From Devosia sp. (lineage in GTDB: Bacteria; Pseudomonadota; Alphaproteobacteria; Rhizobiales; Devosiaceae), in assembly GCF_028290435.1 (NCBI RefSeq), contig NZ_JAQGJV010000024.1, positions 36,223 to 100,222 on the forward strand: a stretch of DNA of 64,000 bases, given 5' to 3'. The position numbers and the translations under genes are program-made. How positions within the stretch are numbered: the first letter of the stretch is position 1; each line of letters opens with the position of its first letter. Below the pieces are notes generated by a model. It worked only from the letters and a program-made list of their open reading frames with translations. It had not been told where the DNA came from and ran no database searches. Below, piece by piece: positions 17,460-25,904 of the stretch.

Positions 17460-18611
17460 TTAGGCTGCGAAAACCTGCGGCACGGCTTCGGCGATGAAGC
17501 CGCCGCCCCAGACTTCGGATGTGGCGCTGTCATCGGCGTAGAACACGCAGGCCTGGCCGGGCGAGATGCCGTATTCGCCCGAGACCAGCGTCACGAACAC
17601 ATCGCCATCGCGCTGCTGGATTACGGCCGGCTGTGGGCCGCGGGTGGAGCGCACTTTGACCTCGAGCGGCGCGCCATTGCCGGAGGAGAGTTCGGCGAGT
17701 GGCGTTCCGCCGAGCCAGTTCACATCGCGCAGACGCACGGTGTGGGTCTTGAGCGCTTCGCGCGGGCCGACGATGACGCGGCCGGTCTTGTGCTCAAGCT
17801 TGATGACGTAGAGCGGTTCGGCCGCCGCCACGCCCAGGCCCTTGCGCTGGCCGATGGTGTAATTGACGATGCCCTCGTGGGTGCCGAGGACGCGGCCATC
17901 GAGATGGACGATCTCGCCGGTCGCCACGGCTTCGGGATGCATCTTGCGGATGATATCGGCATACTTGCCCTGCGGCACGAAGCAGATGTCCTGGCTGTCG
18001 TGCTTTTCGGCGATCTCGAGGCCCATTTCACGGGCGAGTTCGCGAACTTCGGCCTTGCCCATGCCGCCCAGTGGGAAGCGCAGGTAATCGAGCTGGTCCT
18101 GGGTGGTGGCGAACAGGAAATAGGTCTGGTCGCGCTCGGCATCGACCGGGCGGAACAACTGGCGGCGGCCATCCTCGCCAAGCTTGGACTGCACGTAATG
18201 GCCGGTGGCCAGCGCATCGGCGCCAAGATCCTGTGCCACCGCCATCAGGTCGACGAACTTGACGCTCTGGTTGCAGGCAATGCACGGCACCGGCGTTTCG
18301 CCCTGCTGATAGGCATTGGCGAAGGGCTGCATCACCGCCTTCTTGAAACGCTCCTCATAGTCGAGCACGTAATGGGGAATGCCCAAAGTGGCCGCAACGC
18401 GACGCGCATCGTGGATGTCCTGCCCGGCGCAGCAGGCGCCTTTGCGAAACGTGGCTTCGCCGTGATCGTAAAGCTGGAGCGTCACCCCCACCACGTCATA
18501 GCCCTGGCGGGCCAAAAGGCCGGCGACGACCGAAGAATCCACGCCCCCCGACATCGCGACGACGACGCGCGTGTCTTCGGGACGCTTGGCAATATCAAGC
18601 GAGTTCAACAT
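17460..18611 (-). CDS. mnmA: tRNA-specific 2-thiouridylase MnmA
   Basis: MnmA puts sulfur on C2 of the wobble uridine (U34) of tRNA-Glu, -Gln and -Lys. The 383-residue sequence has the ATP-binding P-loop [18 protein letters not shown], the catalytic Cys in [21 protein letters not shown], and the second catalytic Cys in [17 protein letters not shown]. The family block [10 protein letters not shown] is also present. Cys in [11 protein letters not shown] is typical of alphaproteobacterial members. It is a stand-alone gene, convergent with the small membrane protein and divergent from fliK across a long regulatory gap. Confidence 0.96.
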   Translation of the reverse strand: MLNSLDIAKRPEDTRVVVAMSGGVDSSVVAGLLARQGYDVVGVTLQLYDHGEATFRKGACCAGQDIHDARRVAATLGIPHYVLDYEERFKKAVMQPFANAYQQGETPVPCIACNQSVKFVDLMAVAQDLGADALATGHYVQSKLGEDGRRQLFRPVDAERDQTYFLFATTQDQLDYLRFPLGGMGKAEVRELAREMGLEIAEKHDSQDICFVPQGKYADIIRKMHPEAVATGEIVHLDGRVLGTHEGIVNYTIGQRKGLGVAAAEPLYVIKLEHKTGRVIVGPREALKTHTVRLRDVNWLGGTPLAELSSGNGAPLEVKVRSTRGPQPAVIQQRDGDVFVTLVSGEYGISPGQACVFYADDSATSEVWGGGFIAEAVPQVFAA

Positions 18612-18696
18612 TTTCCTGTATGTATCCGGTTGGGTTCAAGGGCCAGCGGATAGCTGTGGCGGCGCTTTTACGCTTTTCGCCCGTCCCCCGCAACCA

Positions 18697-18713
18697 CCCG
18701 GCAGCTTTTGCCG
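18697..18713. promoter_or_regulatory. GC-rich inverted repeat upstream of fliK, candidate FlbD enhancer site
   Basis: CCCGGCAGCTTTTGCCG is identical at 16 of 17 bases to the element at 23046-23062 upstream of fliF. It lies about 107 bp upstream of the sigma-54 -24 element at 18820, a typical enhancer distance. A half-matching inverse copy (rc CGGCAGCAAA) lies near 18725-18734. FlbD, the sigma-54 activator encoded at 26917, is the natural candidate to bind here. Confidence 0.6.
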
Positions 18714-18819
18714 CAAGGCCAACATTTGCTGCCGCGTCCAACGCGACCTGCGGCTGCGCCTATCGCGCGCCTGTTCAACAAACCACTGATAATGAACCGA
18801 ATTTCTGAGGTCGACCGAC

Positions 18820-18836
18820 TTGGCAAGGCGCTTGCA
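18820..18836 (+). promoter_or_regulatory. Sigma-54 promoter of fliK-flgD
   Basis: TTGGCAAG-GCGC-TTGCA matches the -24/-12 consensus TTGGCACG-N4-TTGCA with one mismatch and exact GG-to-GC spacing. Transcription would start near 18847, about 28 bp before the fliK GTG. This fits the known control of late flagellar genes by RpoN and FlbD in stalked and budding alphaproteobacteria. Confidence 0.75.
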
Positions 18837-18874
18837 TTGTCTGGTTTGGATTAGTCTCAGTAAAGGCCGCTATC

Positions 18875-20428
18875 GTGGCAAGTCATCTCACCGTTACCAC
18901 CGCTGCCAATCCCGGGGTCGCCGTCAAAGGCCTCAATGCGCAGGCCAGCGCCAGTGCGCCTGCCAACGACGTGTTCGCCGCGCTGCTGGGCAATAATGCG
19001 GCGGTCGAGGCAACCAACGAGCCGGCCAAGACCGCCACGGTAGCGCTCGCTGCCGGCGGCCTGGTCGAACTGGCTCTCGGCCAGGACGGCGGCACTGGTG
19101 AAAAACCCGACGAAACCCCCGATCCCGTCGCCGTGCCCGTCGACGCGGTGGTGCCGATCCAGCAGCCCGTATCGCCCCAAACCCTGCTGGCCGGGATCAT
19201 CGATGGCCTGACCGCCTTGCGCGCCGCCGCGCAGAACGGGCAAGTGCCCTCGGCCGACGATCTAGCCAAGCTCAACAAGAGCCTCGAAGCCCTGGCCGGT
19301 GCCTTGGGCCTGTCGCTCGACGACCTGCCCAGCATGGACGATTTGGCCGCGATGGCAGCCAAGCCGCTGACGCCCGGCGCCACACCGGAAGATCAGTTGA
19401 TCGCCACGCTGGCTCCCCTGACCCAGGGTGTGCTGGCCGACGCCACCAAAACCGCCGCCACCGATCCGGCCGCGGCTGACCAGCTCCAGGCAATCGGCGA
19501 CAAGCTTGCAGCCCTGCTGAAGGGTCTGAGCGGCGGCGCCGTCGACCTCGACGCCATGGCGGGCAATGATGAGAAGGCCCCGCTCGGGCCTGAGCTGCAG
19601 GCGGCTCTCGATCGCCTGCTCAAGCCCGCCGCCGCCACCATCGCGGCAGCCAGCACAACGCAAGTGTTCACGGCGCCCAAGCTCGAAATCACCGAGCCAA
19701 CCTTGGCCGGCAAGCCAGCGGATGCAACCGCGACGACAGACGCGCCCGACACTTCGGCCACGCCAGTATCAACCAAGACCATCGATCCGGTGGTCAAGGC
19801 CGATGCGGACACCGCCCAAGCTCAGGATCAGCGCGGCAAGCTCAAAGACGCCAAGCTCGACGCCGTCGTGGCCGCCAGCGCCAAGGCCGCCGATACGGCG
19901 CCCGATGTCACCACCGTACCAACCACCATCCACACCGCAACGCGCATCGAGGCAACGCCCGGTCCGCGTCCGGTGATCGCCGGCTACCAGACCAGCCAGC
20001 AGCAGCTCAACCTGCCCCAGATCGCGTTCGAACTGGTGCGCCAGGTCAATGATGGCAATTCGCGCTTCCAGATGCGGCTCGATCCGCCCGAACTGGGCAA
20101 GATCGACGTGCGGCTCGATATCGACCGCACCGGACAGGTTACCGCCCGCCTCACAGTGGAAAAGGCCGAAACGCTCGACCTGATGCAGCGCGACCAGCGG
20201 GGCCTGGAAAAGGCCTTGCAGCAGGCCGGCCTCGACAGCTCCAAGACCAATCTCGAATTTTCGCTGAAGCAAAACCCCTTCGCCGGCAACCAGCAGGGCC
20301 AGGACCGCGGTGGGAGCCAGCCAACCTTTGGCGGCGATAGCGTGGCCGAAGCTGATGAGGCGCCGGCCCCCCAGATCAACCTCTACCGCGCGAGCCTGTC
20401 GGCAAGCGGCGTCAACATTATCGCCTAG
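18875..20428 (+). CDS. fliK: Flagellar hook-length control protein FliK
   Basis: FliK measures hook length and switches the export apparatus from hook to filament substrates. This 517-residue protein has a long Ala/Thr/Pro-rich, poorly conserved N-terminal part and the conserved Flg_hook domain near the C-terminus. That domain is seen as QMRLDPPELGKIDVRLDIDRTGQVTARLTVEKAETLDLMQ followed by LEKALQQAGL. The start is a GTG at 18875 with TAAAGG upstream. flgD follows after 9 bp and a terminator closes the pair. Expression should depend on sigma-54 (promoter at 18820). Confidence 0.88.
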   Translation: MASHLTVTTAANPGVAVKGLNAQASASAPANDVFAALLGNNAAVEATNEPAKTATVALAAGGLVELALGQDGGTGEKPDETPDPVAVPVDAVVPIQQPVSPQTLLAGIIDGLTALRAAAQNGQVPSADDLAKLNKSLEALAGALGLSLDDLPSMDDLAAMAAKPLTPGATPEDQLIATLAPLTQGVLADATKTAATDPAAADQLQAIGDKLAALLKGLSGGAVDLDAMAGNDEKAPLGPELQAALDRLLKPAAATIAAASTTQVFTAPKLEITEPTLAGKPADATATTDAPDTSATPVSTKTIDPVVKADADTAQAQDQRGKLKDAKLDAVVAASAKAADTAPDVTTVPTTIHTATRIEATPGPRPVIAGYQTSQQQLNLPQIAFELVRQVNDGNSRFQMRLDPPELGKIDVRLDIDRTGQVTARLTVEKAETLDLMQRDQRGLEKALQQAGLDSSKTNLEFSLKQNPFAGNQQGQDRGGSQPTFGGDSVAEADEAPAPQINLYRASLSASGVNIIA

Positions 20429-20437
20429 GAGCACACC

Positions 20438-21124
20438 ATGGCAGTCAGTCCCATCGCCGGCAGCAGCGGCACCAATCCCAACGCCCCTGCAGTCGCGTCG
20501 CGCGCCGGCATCGCCGACAATTTCGACACCTTCCTGAACATCCTCACCACCCAGCTGAAAAACCAGAACCCACTGGACCCGATGGACACCAACCAATTCA
20601 CCCAGCAATTGGTGCAGTTCACCGGCGTCGAGCAGCAGCTCAAGTCCAACACCTATCTTGAGGCGTTGATGAACGCGAGCCAGAGCTCGAACAAGACTGA
20701 TGCCGTCTCCTACATCGGCAAGGAAGTAACGGCCTCGGGCACCACCGCCACGCTCAAGGCCGGCGGCGCCTCCTGGGCGTACAATGCCGCGGCTAACGCA
20801 TCCGATGCCAAGGTCACCATCAAGAACGCGGCGGGCCAGGTGGTCTATTCGGAAAGCGGTTCGCTCAATGCCGGCCCCGGAAACTTCCTGTGGGACGGCG
20901 TCGGCTCGGACGGCCAGACCAAGCCGGACGGCGTCTATACAATCACCATCGATGGCAAGAACCTGAACGGCGCCAACGTTGCCGTCAACACCTCCACCGT
21001 GGGCGTCGTCTCGGCCGTGGACTTCTCCGGCGCCGAACCGATCCTGACCGTCGGCTCCTCCAAGATCCGCCTGTCGGACGTGACTGCCGTCAAGATTCCG
21101 ACTGCCACGCCACCGACGACCTGA
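20438..21124 (+). CDS. flgD: Flagellar hook assembly (hook-capping) protein FlgD
   Basis: FlgD caps the growing hook so that FlgE monomers can fold in place. The 228-residue protein starts with the flexible N-terminus, then the conserved NFDTFLNILTTQLKNQNPLDPMDTNQFTQQLVQFTGVEQQLKSN. It continues with the Tudor/FnIII-like part containing the FlgD Ig segment (FLWDGVGSDGQTKPDGVYTITIDG). The length is normal. It is second in the fliK-flgD unit. Confidence 0.94.
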   Translation: MAVSPIAGSSGTNPNAPAVASRAGIADNFDTFLNILTTQLKNQNPLDPMDTNQFTQQLVQFTGVEQQLKSNTYLEALMNASQSSNKTDAVSYIGKEVTASGTTATLKAGGASWAYNAAANASDAKVTIKNAAGQVVYSESGSLNAGPGNFLWDGVGSDGQTKPDGVYTITIDGKNLNGANVAVNTSTVGVVSAVDFSGAEPILTVGSSKIRLSDVTAVKIPTATPPTT

Positions 21125-21146
21125 GCCGACGGGGCTTGAGACTGAA

Positions 21147-21171
21147 GGGCGCCCTGAGGGGCGCCCTTTTT
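21147..21171 (+). terminator. Rho-independent terminator after flgD
   Basis: GGGCGCCC-TGAG-GGGCGCCC forms a perfect 8-bp GC stem with a 4-nt loop and is followed by five T. It lies 22 bp after the flgD stop and ends the fliK-flgD transcript. Confidence 0.9.
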
Positions 21172-21209
21172 GTTGGGTGCAGCGGCTTTTCCTAAGACCG
21201 GGCCAGACG

Positions 21210-21322
21210 TCACCCCCTCCCAGCCTCCCCCATCAAGGGGGGGTCTGCCGGTGGTTGGGACTCGATCCAGTTTAACGAGTGGAGAGAAACCTCCCCCTTG
21301 ATGGGGAAGGTAGGAGGGGGTG
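21210..21322. repeat. Intergenic inverted repeat, copy A
   Basis: The arms start CACCCCCTCCCAGCCTCCCCC with ATCAAGGGG and end with CCTTGATGGGGAAGGTAGG and AGGGGGTG, separated by an AT-richer middle. Closely similar arm sequences (CCCCTCAAGGGGGAGGGG type) recur at 50489-50609 and 59122-59244. It lies in the 369-bp gap between flgD and sciP, which holds no gene. Confidence 0.75.
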
Positions 21323-21493
21323 TTCTGAGGGCCCCTATCTATCGGGTGAAGGGCAATTGACCACCCCTGCGCTCCGATTCATCCCCCTGAAATCCCAGAT
21401 CATTCTTAACCTGTTGTAAGTTTCCCCTTAGTCGAATTTTAAGGGCAGTGCCGTAGTCTTCAGCCTATATGGTCAGGTTGAGTAGAGAGTAAA

Positions 21494-21772
21494 ATGACCG
21501 TACAAATGCGACCTCGCGTTAAGTACGTTATCGGGCCGGACGGAAGTCCGCTCACGATCGCAGATCTGCCCCCGAAGAATACTCGGCGGTGGGTCATTCG
21601 ACGAAAAGCCGAAGTCGTCGCTGCTGTGCGCGGCGGGCTGCTCAGCCTCGAAGAGGCCTGCGCTCGCTACACATTGAGCGTCGATGAATTTCTCAACTGG
21701 CAGGCTGCCATCGACAAGCACGGTCTTGCCGGTTTGCGCACCACCTGGATCCAGCACTATCGAGAAGGCTGA
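21494..21772 (+). CDS. sciP: CtrA inhibitor SciP (DUF1153)
   Basis: SciP is a small helix-turn-helix protein that binds CtrA-type promoters or CtrA itself and blocks transcription of CtrA-dependent genes. The 92-residue sequence is typical: RPRVKYVIGPDGSPLTIADLPP, NTRRWVIRRKAEVVAAVRGG, LLSLEEACARYTLSVDEFLNW and a closing LAGLRTTWIQHYR. It lies between the fliK-flgD and fliF operons. A hairpin terminator follows. The upstream region has TTAA-rich stretches but no exact CtrA box. Confidence 0.93.
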   Translation: MTVQMRPRVKYVIGPDGSPLTIADLPPKNTRRWVIRRKAEVVAAVRGGLLSLEEACARYTLSVDEFLNWQAAIDKHGLAGLRTTWIQHYREG

Positions 21773-21800
21773 GCCAAAGGCTCATCCCAGAAATTCAAAG

Positions 21801-21831
21801 CCCGCCCTGGCAGAACGCCTGGGCGGGTTTT
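21801..21831 (+). terminator. Terminator after sciP
   Basis: CCCGCCC and GGGCGGG form a 7-bp stem around a 13-nt loop, followed by TTTT and another T-rich stretch. It lies 28 bp after the sciP stop. Confidence 0.8.
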
Positions 21832-21857
21832 GCTGTTTTGCGGGGTACGAATAGCCT

Positions 21858-22382
21858 TCAGTCGGACCACTGAATCTTTTTGCCACGAAGGCCATTGGTA
21901 TCATCCCACCATTGTAGCTGGGCCGACCACGCTATGCTGCTGACAATTGGCTCAACGGTATCATGCAGAGCAGTTATGACTGCGTTGCAATCTGAAAGCA
22001 GCGGGACGTGTAAATTGTAGCCGCTAGGATATCTGAAGTCATATTTGGAGTTCATCTCGGCCAGAGTTCGAACAAATGGCTCCAATAGACCGACGATAGG
22101 CAAACCCAATTTAGCCGACCGTTCCCACAATTTAACTAGATCATGCCGTAACTCATGTCCGGATAGCTCTTTCTTTGTGGTCCCATTAGCCACGAGGAAT
22201 GACTTCAGTAGCAACTCAGTGGCGTGGACCGCTAAGAAGTAGTTGGGGTAGGGGTACTTGGCCAAATCGGGCCCGCCGCTGAGCGTCCGGAATGCATCAA
22301 GATACTCTTTGGCGCGTTTGAGCAGCTCTCCCGCGTAAATGCCCAGCGGCTCAGGCATCTCTACTGTTTCGACTTCTGCCAC
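21858..22382 (-). CDS. HEPN-like domain protein, hypothetical
   Basis: This 174-residue protein is alpha-helical in pattern. NYFLAVHATELLLKSFLVANG followed by GHELRHDLVKLWERSAKLGL resembles the core helices of HEPN-type domains. The canonical RNase motif Rx4-6H is not clearly formed (ELRHDLV is the nearest approach). The gene is noticeably richer in A and T than its neighbours, which hints at acquisition. It ends near sciP and its start lies 10 bp from the stop of the GST gene upstream on the same strand. No nucleotidyltransferase partner is adjacent, so an MNT-HEPN toxin pair is not supported. Confidence 0.6.
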   Translation of the reverse strand: MAEVETVEMPEPLGIYAGELLKRAKEYLDAFRTLSGGPDLAKYPYPNYFLAVHATELLLKSFLVANGTTKKELSGHELRHDLVKLWERSAKLGLPIVGLLEPFVRTLAEMNSKYDFRYPSGYNLHVPLLSDCNAVITALHDTVEPIVSSIAWSAQLQWWDDTNGLRGKKIQWSD

Positions 22383-22392
22383 GACTCCCCCC

Positions 22393-23022
22393 CTAAGGCG
22401 TCCCTGCCCCCATCCAGTCCTTCGCGGCCTTCCGCTCCTTGACCCGCTCGTAATATTCCGTCACCGCGGGCAGTGCGATCGTCTTGTCGAACGGCGTCAG
22501 CATCCAGCGGTGCACCGACAGGCCGATGGCGATATCGGCCACCGTGAATGTGGGCCCAGCGACAAAACCCTCGCCCTGGGCCAGATGCGCCTCCAAGAGC
22601 TGCATCTTGATGCCCCATTTGCCGATCGAGTCGGCAATTTTAGCCTGGTCGTCATAGCCCGGCGTGTGGCGGACCAGCGCATTGACCGCATAGCCCCAGG
22701 GCGGGTTGAGTTCGGTGGCCTGCCAGCCCAGCCATTGATAGACCCGGGCCCGCATATGGGGCGCGGCGATCCACAGCGTCTCCTGCCCGTAAAGCTCGGC
22801 CAGATAGAGCAGGATCGCATTGCTTTCCCAGAGCACGAAATCGCCGTCCAGGATCACCGGCACCTGCCCGTTTGGGTTGAGCGCCAAGTATTCCGGCACG
22901 TTTGGGTCGCGCACGGGCAGGCCCCAATCCTCGCGCTCATAGGCCAGCCCGATCTCGCCCAAGGCCCACAAAACCTTGCGCACATTGATCGAGGTCACGC
23001 GGCCCAGCACTCGCAACGTCAT
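22393..23022 (-). CDS. Glutathione S-transferase family protein
   Basis: This 209-residue protein has the thioredoxin-like N-terminal domain (LRVLGRVTSINVRKVLWALGEIGLAYEREDWG). The cis-Pro/ESNAI glutathione-binding block is seen as GQVPVILDGDFVLWESNAILLYLAELYG. The all-helical C-terminal domain includes the N-cap-like segment FVAGPTFTVADIAIGLSVHRWM. The catalytic position has Ser/Asn (TSIN) as in several bacterial GST classes. It is transcribed away from fliF across a 160-bp regulatory gap. The substrate is unknown. Confidence 0.9.
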   Translation of the reverse strand: MTLRVLGRVTSINVRKVLWALGEIGLAYEREDWGLPVRDPNVPEYLALNPNGQVPVILDGDFVLWESNAILLYLAELYGQETLWIAAPHMRARVYQWLGWQATELNPPWGYAVNALVRHTPGYDDQAKIADSIGKWGIKMQLLEAHLAQGEGFVAGPTFTVADIAIGLSVHRWMLTPFDKTIALPAVTEYYERVKERKAAKDWMGAGTP

Positions 23023-23045
23023 ATCTTCATCCTTCTCTCACTCTA

Positions 23046-23062
23046 CCCGGCAGTTTTTGCCG
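23046..23062. promoter_or_regulatory. GC-rich inverted repeat upstream of fliF, candidate FlbD site
   Basis: CCCGGCAGTTTTTGCCG contains perfect 6-bp arms CCGGCA/TGCCGG (23047-23063). It matches the fliK-upstream element at 18697-18713 at 16 of 17 bases. In Caulobacter FlbD represses fliF and activates late genes through related sites, so a dual role is plausible here. Confidence 0.55.
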
Positions 23063-23086
23063 GAATTTGCAAACTGCCACAGAACG

Positions 23087-23128
23087 TTAAGACAATGTTT
23101 ACCATTCACTAGGTAATTTTTGCCTAAC
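23087..23128 (+). promoter_or_regulatory. Two CtrA-type boxes upstream of fliF
   Basis: TTAA-GACAATG-TTTACC (23087-23103) follows the CtrA full-site pattern TTAA-N7-TTAACC with one mismatch. GTAA-TTTTTGC-CTAAC (23113-23128) is a second, weaker copy with the same spacing, 26 bp further on. They lie 54-95 bp upstream of the fliF start, where CtrA would activate the fliF-fliG-fliH-fliN-flbD operon as it does in Caulobacter. Confidence 0.6.
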
Positions 23129-23181
23129 GGCGGATTTGCGCATTCGCGTCGAAAACGTCTGTTCGGAATCGAGTATTCGGC

Positions 23182-24819
23182 TTGGAAAATATAACCAATC
23201 TCATCAACCGCATCGGCCTGCCCCGGCTCGCCGCCATGGCCGTTGTAGCAGCCCTCATGCTCGGTTTCTTCGGCTTTCTGGTGATGCGGGCCTCCACCCC
23301 CACCCTGGCCCCGCTTTACACCGGCCTGTCGCTCGAAGATTCTTCGGCCATCGTCACCGAATTGCAAACCCTCAATGTGCCGTTCGAACTGCGCGGCGAG
23401 GGCGACACCATTTTGGTGCCACGCGACCAGATCACCACGCTGCGCATGAACCTGGCCGGCTCGGGCCTGCCCACCAAGGGCCAGGTTGGCTACGAGATTT
23501 TCGACCAGCAGGGCACGCTGGGCGCCACCAGCTTCGTGCAGAACATCAACAATGTCCGCGCGCTGGAAGGCGAACTGGCCCGCACCATCGGCTCGCTGGC
23601 CCGCATCAAGAGCACTCGCGTGCATCTGGTGCTGCCCGAGCGCCAGCTGTTCAGCCGCACCACCAAGGAGCCATCGGCCTCCATCGTGGTGGGCGTGCGC
23701 GGTGAATTGTCGGCTGGCGAAATTCGCGCCATCCAGCATCTCGTGGCTTCCGCCATCGAGGGCATGAGCCCCAACCGCGTCTCCATCGTCGACGATGCCG
23801 GCACGCTGCTCGCCTCGGGCACGGAAGACGGCGACGGTGCGCTCTCCGGGGAGGCAGCTGAAAAGACCCTGGGCTACGAAACCCGCGTCCGCACCCGCGT
23901 CGAGGACATGCTGGCCAATGTGGTCGGCGCCGGCCGGGCCCGCGTCGAGGTTACCGCCGAGATCGATTTCAACCGCTCCACCGTCACCTCGGAATCCTTC
24001 GATCCCGAAAGCCAGGTGGTGCGTTCGACCCAGACCAGCGAAAGCGAAAACCTGGCCAATGGCACTGATGGCCAGGTCAGCGTCGCTAACGAGCTGCCCG
24101 GCGCCAGCGCCACTCCGGCCGCTGCCGGCGCCACCGAAAAGGGCACGAGTTCGCAGGAAGTCGTCAATTACGAGATTTCCAAGAAGACCGAAACCGCCGT
24201 CACCGAAGCGGGCAATATCAAGCGCCTGTCGGTCGCCGTGGTGGTCGATGGCGTCTATTCCACCGACGCTTCGGGCAACCCGGTTTATACGCCGCGCACC
24301 CCGGACGAAATCGCCCAGCTTCTGACCCTCGTCCGCTCGGCGGTCGGCTATTCCGAAGCGCGTGGCGACAGCGTCGAAGTGGTCAACATGCAGTTCGCCG
24401 ATCGGCCTGCCGTGGCTGGCGACGGTACCGACGCCAAATCCGGTCTCTTCGACTTCACCCGCGACGACATCATGAACGGCGCCCAGATGGCCGTGACCCT
24501 CTTGATCGCGCTGGCCCTGGTGTTCTTCGTGATGCGTCCGCTGCTCAAGAAGGCGCTGGCCAGCGAAAAGATTGAGCCTCTGGCTCTGCCTTCGGGCGCC
24601 GAGCTGGGTGGCCAGGCCATGCTGACCGCCGGTGGCCATCTGGTGCCGGTCGAGAGCTTCGACGACGAGGCGCGCGACAAGACCCCCGCCTGGGTCGCCA
24701 ATGCCAAGTCGATGGGCGAAGCCCAGCTCAATACCCTTCGTACCGTCGGTACGCTGGTCGAGGAAAACCCCAAGCAGGCCGCATTGATCGTGCGTGGCTG
24801 GCTGAGTAACGCAGCGTAA
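23182..24819 (+). CDS. fliF: Flagellar MS-ring protein FliF
   Basis: FliF forms the membrane MS-ring on which the rotor and export gate assemble. The 545-residue protein has a first transmembrane helix (LAAMAVVAALMLGFFGFLVM). The YscJ/FliF ring-building domains follow, with RLNLAGSGLP-like LRMNLAGSGLPTKGQVGYE and IKSTRVHLVLPERQLFSR. A second helix (AQMAVTLLIALALVFFVM) and a short cytoplasmic tail that binds FliG (ALIVRGWLSNA) complete it. The start is TTG at 23182 (MENITNLINRIG). It opens a five-gene operon, and fliG begins two bases after its stop. Confidence 0.95.
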   Translation: MENITNLINRIGLPRLAAMAVVAALMLGFFGFLVMRASTPTLAPLYTGLSLEDSSAIVTELQTLNVPFELRGEGDTILVPRDQITTLRMNLAGSGLPTKGQVGYEIFDQQGTLGATSFVQNINNVRALEGELARTIGSLARIKSTRVHLVLPERQLFSRTTKEPSASIVVGVRGELSAGEIRAIQHLVASAIEGMSPNRVSIVDDAGTLLASGTEDGDGALSGEAAEKTLGYETRVRTRVEDMLANVVGAGRARVEVTAEIDFNRSTVTSESFDPESQVVRSTQTSESENLANGTDGQVSVANELPGASATPAAAGATEKGTSSQEVVNYEISKKTETAVTEAGNIKRLSVAVVVDGVYSTDASGNPVYTPRTPDEIAQLLTLVRSAVGYSEARGDSVEVVNMQFADRPAVAGDGTDAKSGLFDFTRDDIMNGAQMAVTLLIALALVFFVMRPLLKKALASEKIEPLALPSGAELGGQAMLTAGGHLVPVESFDDEARDKTPAWVANAKSMGEAQLNTLRTVGTLVEENPKQAALIVRGWLSNAA

Positions 24820-24821
24820 CC

Positions 24822-25901
24822 ATGGCTCTTGTATCCCAATCCGGCAACGCAATCGAAGTCGCCAAGCCGTCAGGCCAGCTCGTGCTGGGTGGCGACGCCA
24901 AGCAGCGCGTCCTCACCGGCGATGAAAAGGCCGCCGCCCTGCTGCTGGCGCTGGGCCCCGAATACGGCAAGCCCATTTTTGCCGAACTCGACGAACTCGA
25001 GATCAAGGCGCTGTCGCGCGCCATGGTGACCCTGGGGCCCATCACCCAGGAAATGCTCGACGACCTGATGATCGAGTTCGTCACGGTGATTTCCTCGAAC
25101 GGCAACCTGTCGGGCAATTCCGACAGTACCGAGCGCCTGCTGCTGTCGTTCCTGCCGCCCGAGCGGGTGGATTCCATCATGGCCGAAATCCGTGGCCCGG
25201 CCGGCCGCGACATGTGGGAAAAGCTCTCCCACGTGCCCGAAGACGTGCTCGCCACCTACCTCAAGAACGAATATCCCCAGACCATCGCCGTGGTGCTGTC
25301 CAAGATCGCCACCGAGCATGCCAGCAGGGTGCTGGCCGTGCTGCCCGAAGAGCTGGCCATGGACGTGGTCCAGCGCATGCTCGGGCTCGATCCGATCCAG
25401 AAGGAAATCCTGGAAAAGATCGAGAGCACGCTGCGTATCGAATTCATGTCGACACTCAGCCACACCACGCGCCGCGACAGCCACGAACAGATGGCCGAAA
25501 TCTTCAACTCCTTCGATCGCCAGACCGAAGCGCGCTTCCTCACGACGCTGGAAGAGAACAATCGCGAGGATGCCGAGCGCATCAAGGCGCTGATGTTCAC
25601 CTTCGAGGACCTCGGCCGGCTCGAACCCTCCGCCATCCAGACGCTGCTGCAGCGCATGGAAAAGAAGGAACTGGCCCTCGCCCTCAAAGGTGCCAACGAG
25701 GCGGTCAAGGATTTCTTCTTCGCCAACATGTCGGCCCGTTCGGCCAAGCTGTTGCGCGACGATATGGAAGCCATGGGCGCGGTGCGCCTCAAGGACGTGG
25801 ACGAGGCGCAGGGCCGCATGGTCTCGACCGCCAAGGACCTCGCAGCCAAGGGCGAGATCGTCATCATGAAATCCAAGTCCGACGATCAGATGGTGGCTTA
25901 A
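24822..25901 (+). CDS. fliG: Flagellar motor switch protein FliG
   Basis: FliG is the C-ring protein that couples to the stator for torque. This 359-residue protein shows LTGDEKAAALLLALGPEYGKPIFAELDELEIKALSRAM and HTRRDSHEQMAEIFNSFDRQTEARFLTTLEE in its N-terminal and middle domains. The C-terminal MFTFEDLGRLEPSAIQTLLQRM is present, with charged residues in the torque helix (RDDMEAMGAVRLKDVDEAQGRMV). It is translated directly after fliF, and fliH follows 3 bp later. It is somewhat longer than the E. coli protein at the N-terminus. Confidence 0.96.
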   Translation: MALVSQSGNAIEVAKPSGQLVLGGDAKQRVLTGDEKAAALLLALGPEYGKPIFAELDELEIKALSRAMVTLGPITQEMLDDLMIEFVTVISSNGNLSGNSDSTERLLLSFLPPERVDSIMAEIRGPAGRDMWEKLSHVPEDVLATYLKNEYPQTIAVVLSKIATEHASRVLAVLPEELAMDVVQRMLGLDPIQKEILEKIESTLRIEFMSTLSHTTRRDSHEQMAEIFNSFDRQTEARFLTTLEENNREDAERIKALMFTFEDLGRLEPSAIQTLLQRMEKKELALALKGANEAVKDFFFANMSARSAKLLRDDMEAMGAVRLKDVDEAQGRMVSTAKDLAAKGEIVIMKSKSDDQMVA

Positions 25902-25904
25902 AGC

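Noticed and set aside
5604..22382. MNT-HEPN toxin-antitoxin pair formed by the nucleotidyltransferase-fold gene and the HEPN-like gene
   Set aside because: The genes are 15 kb apart in unrelated contexts. Functional MNT-HEPN pairs are adjacent, and the HEPN RNase motif is not clear.
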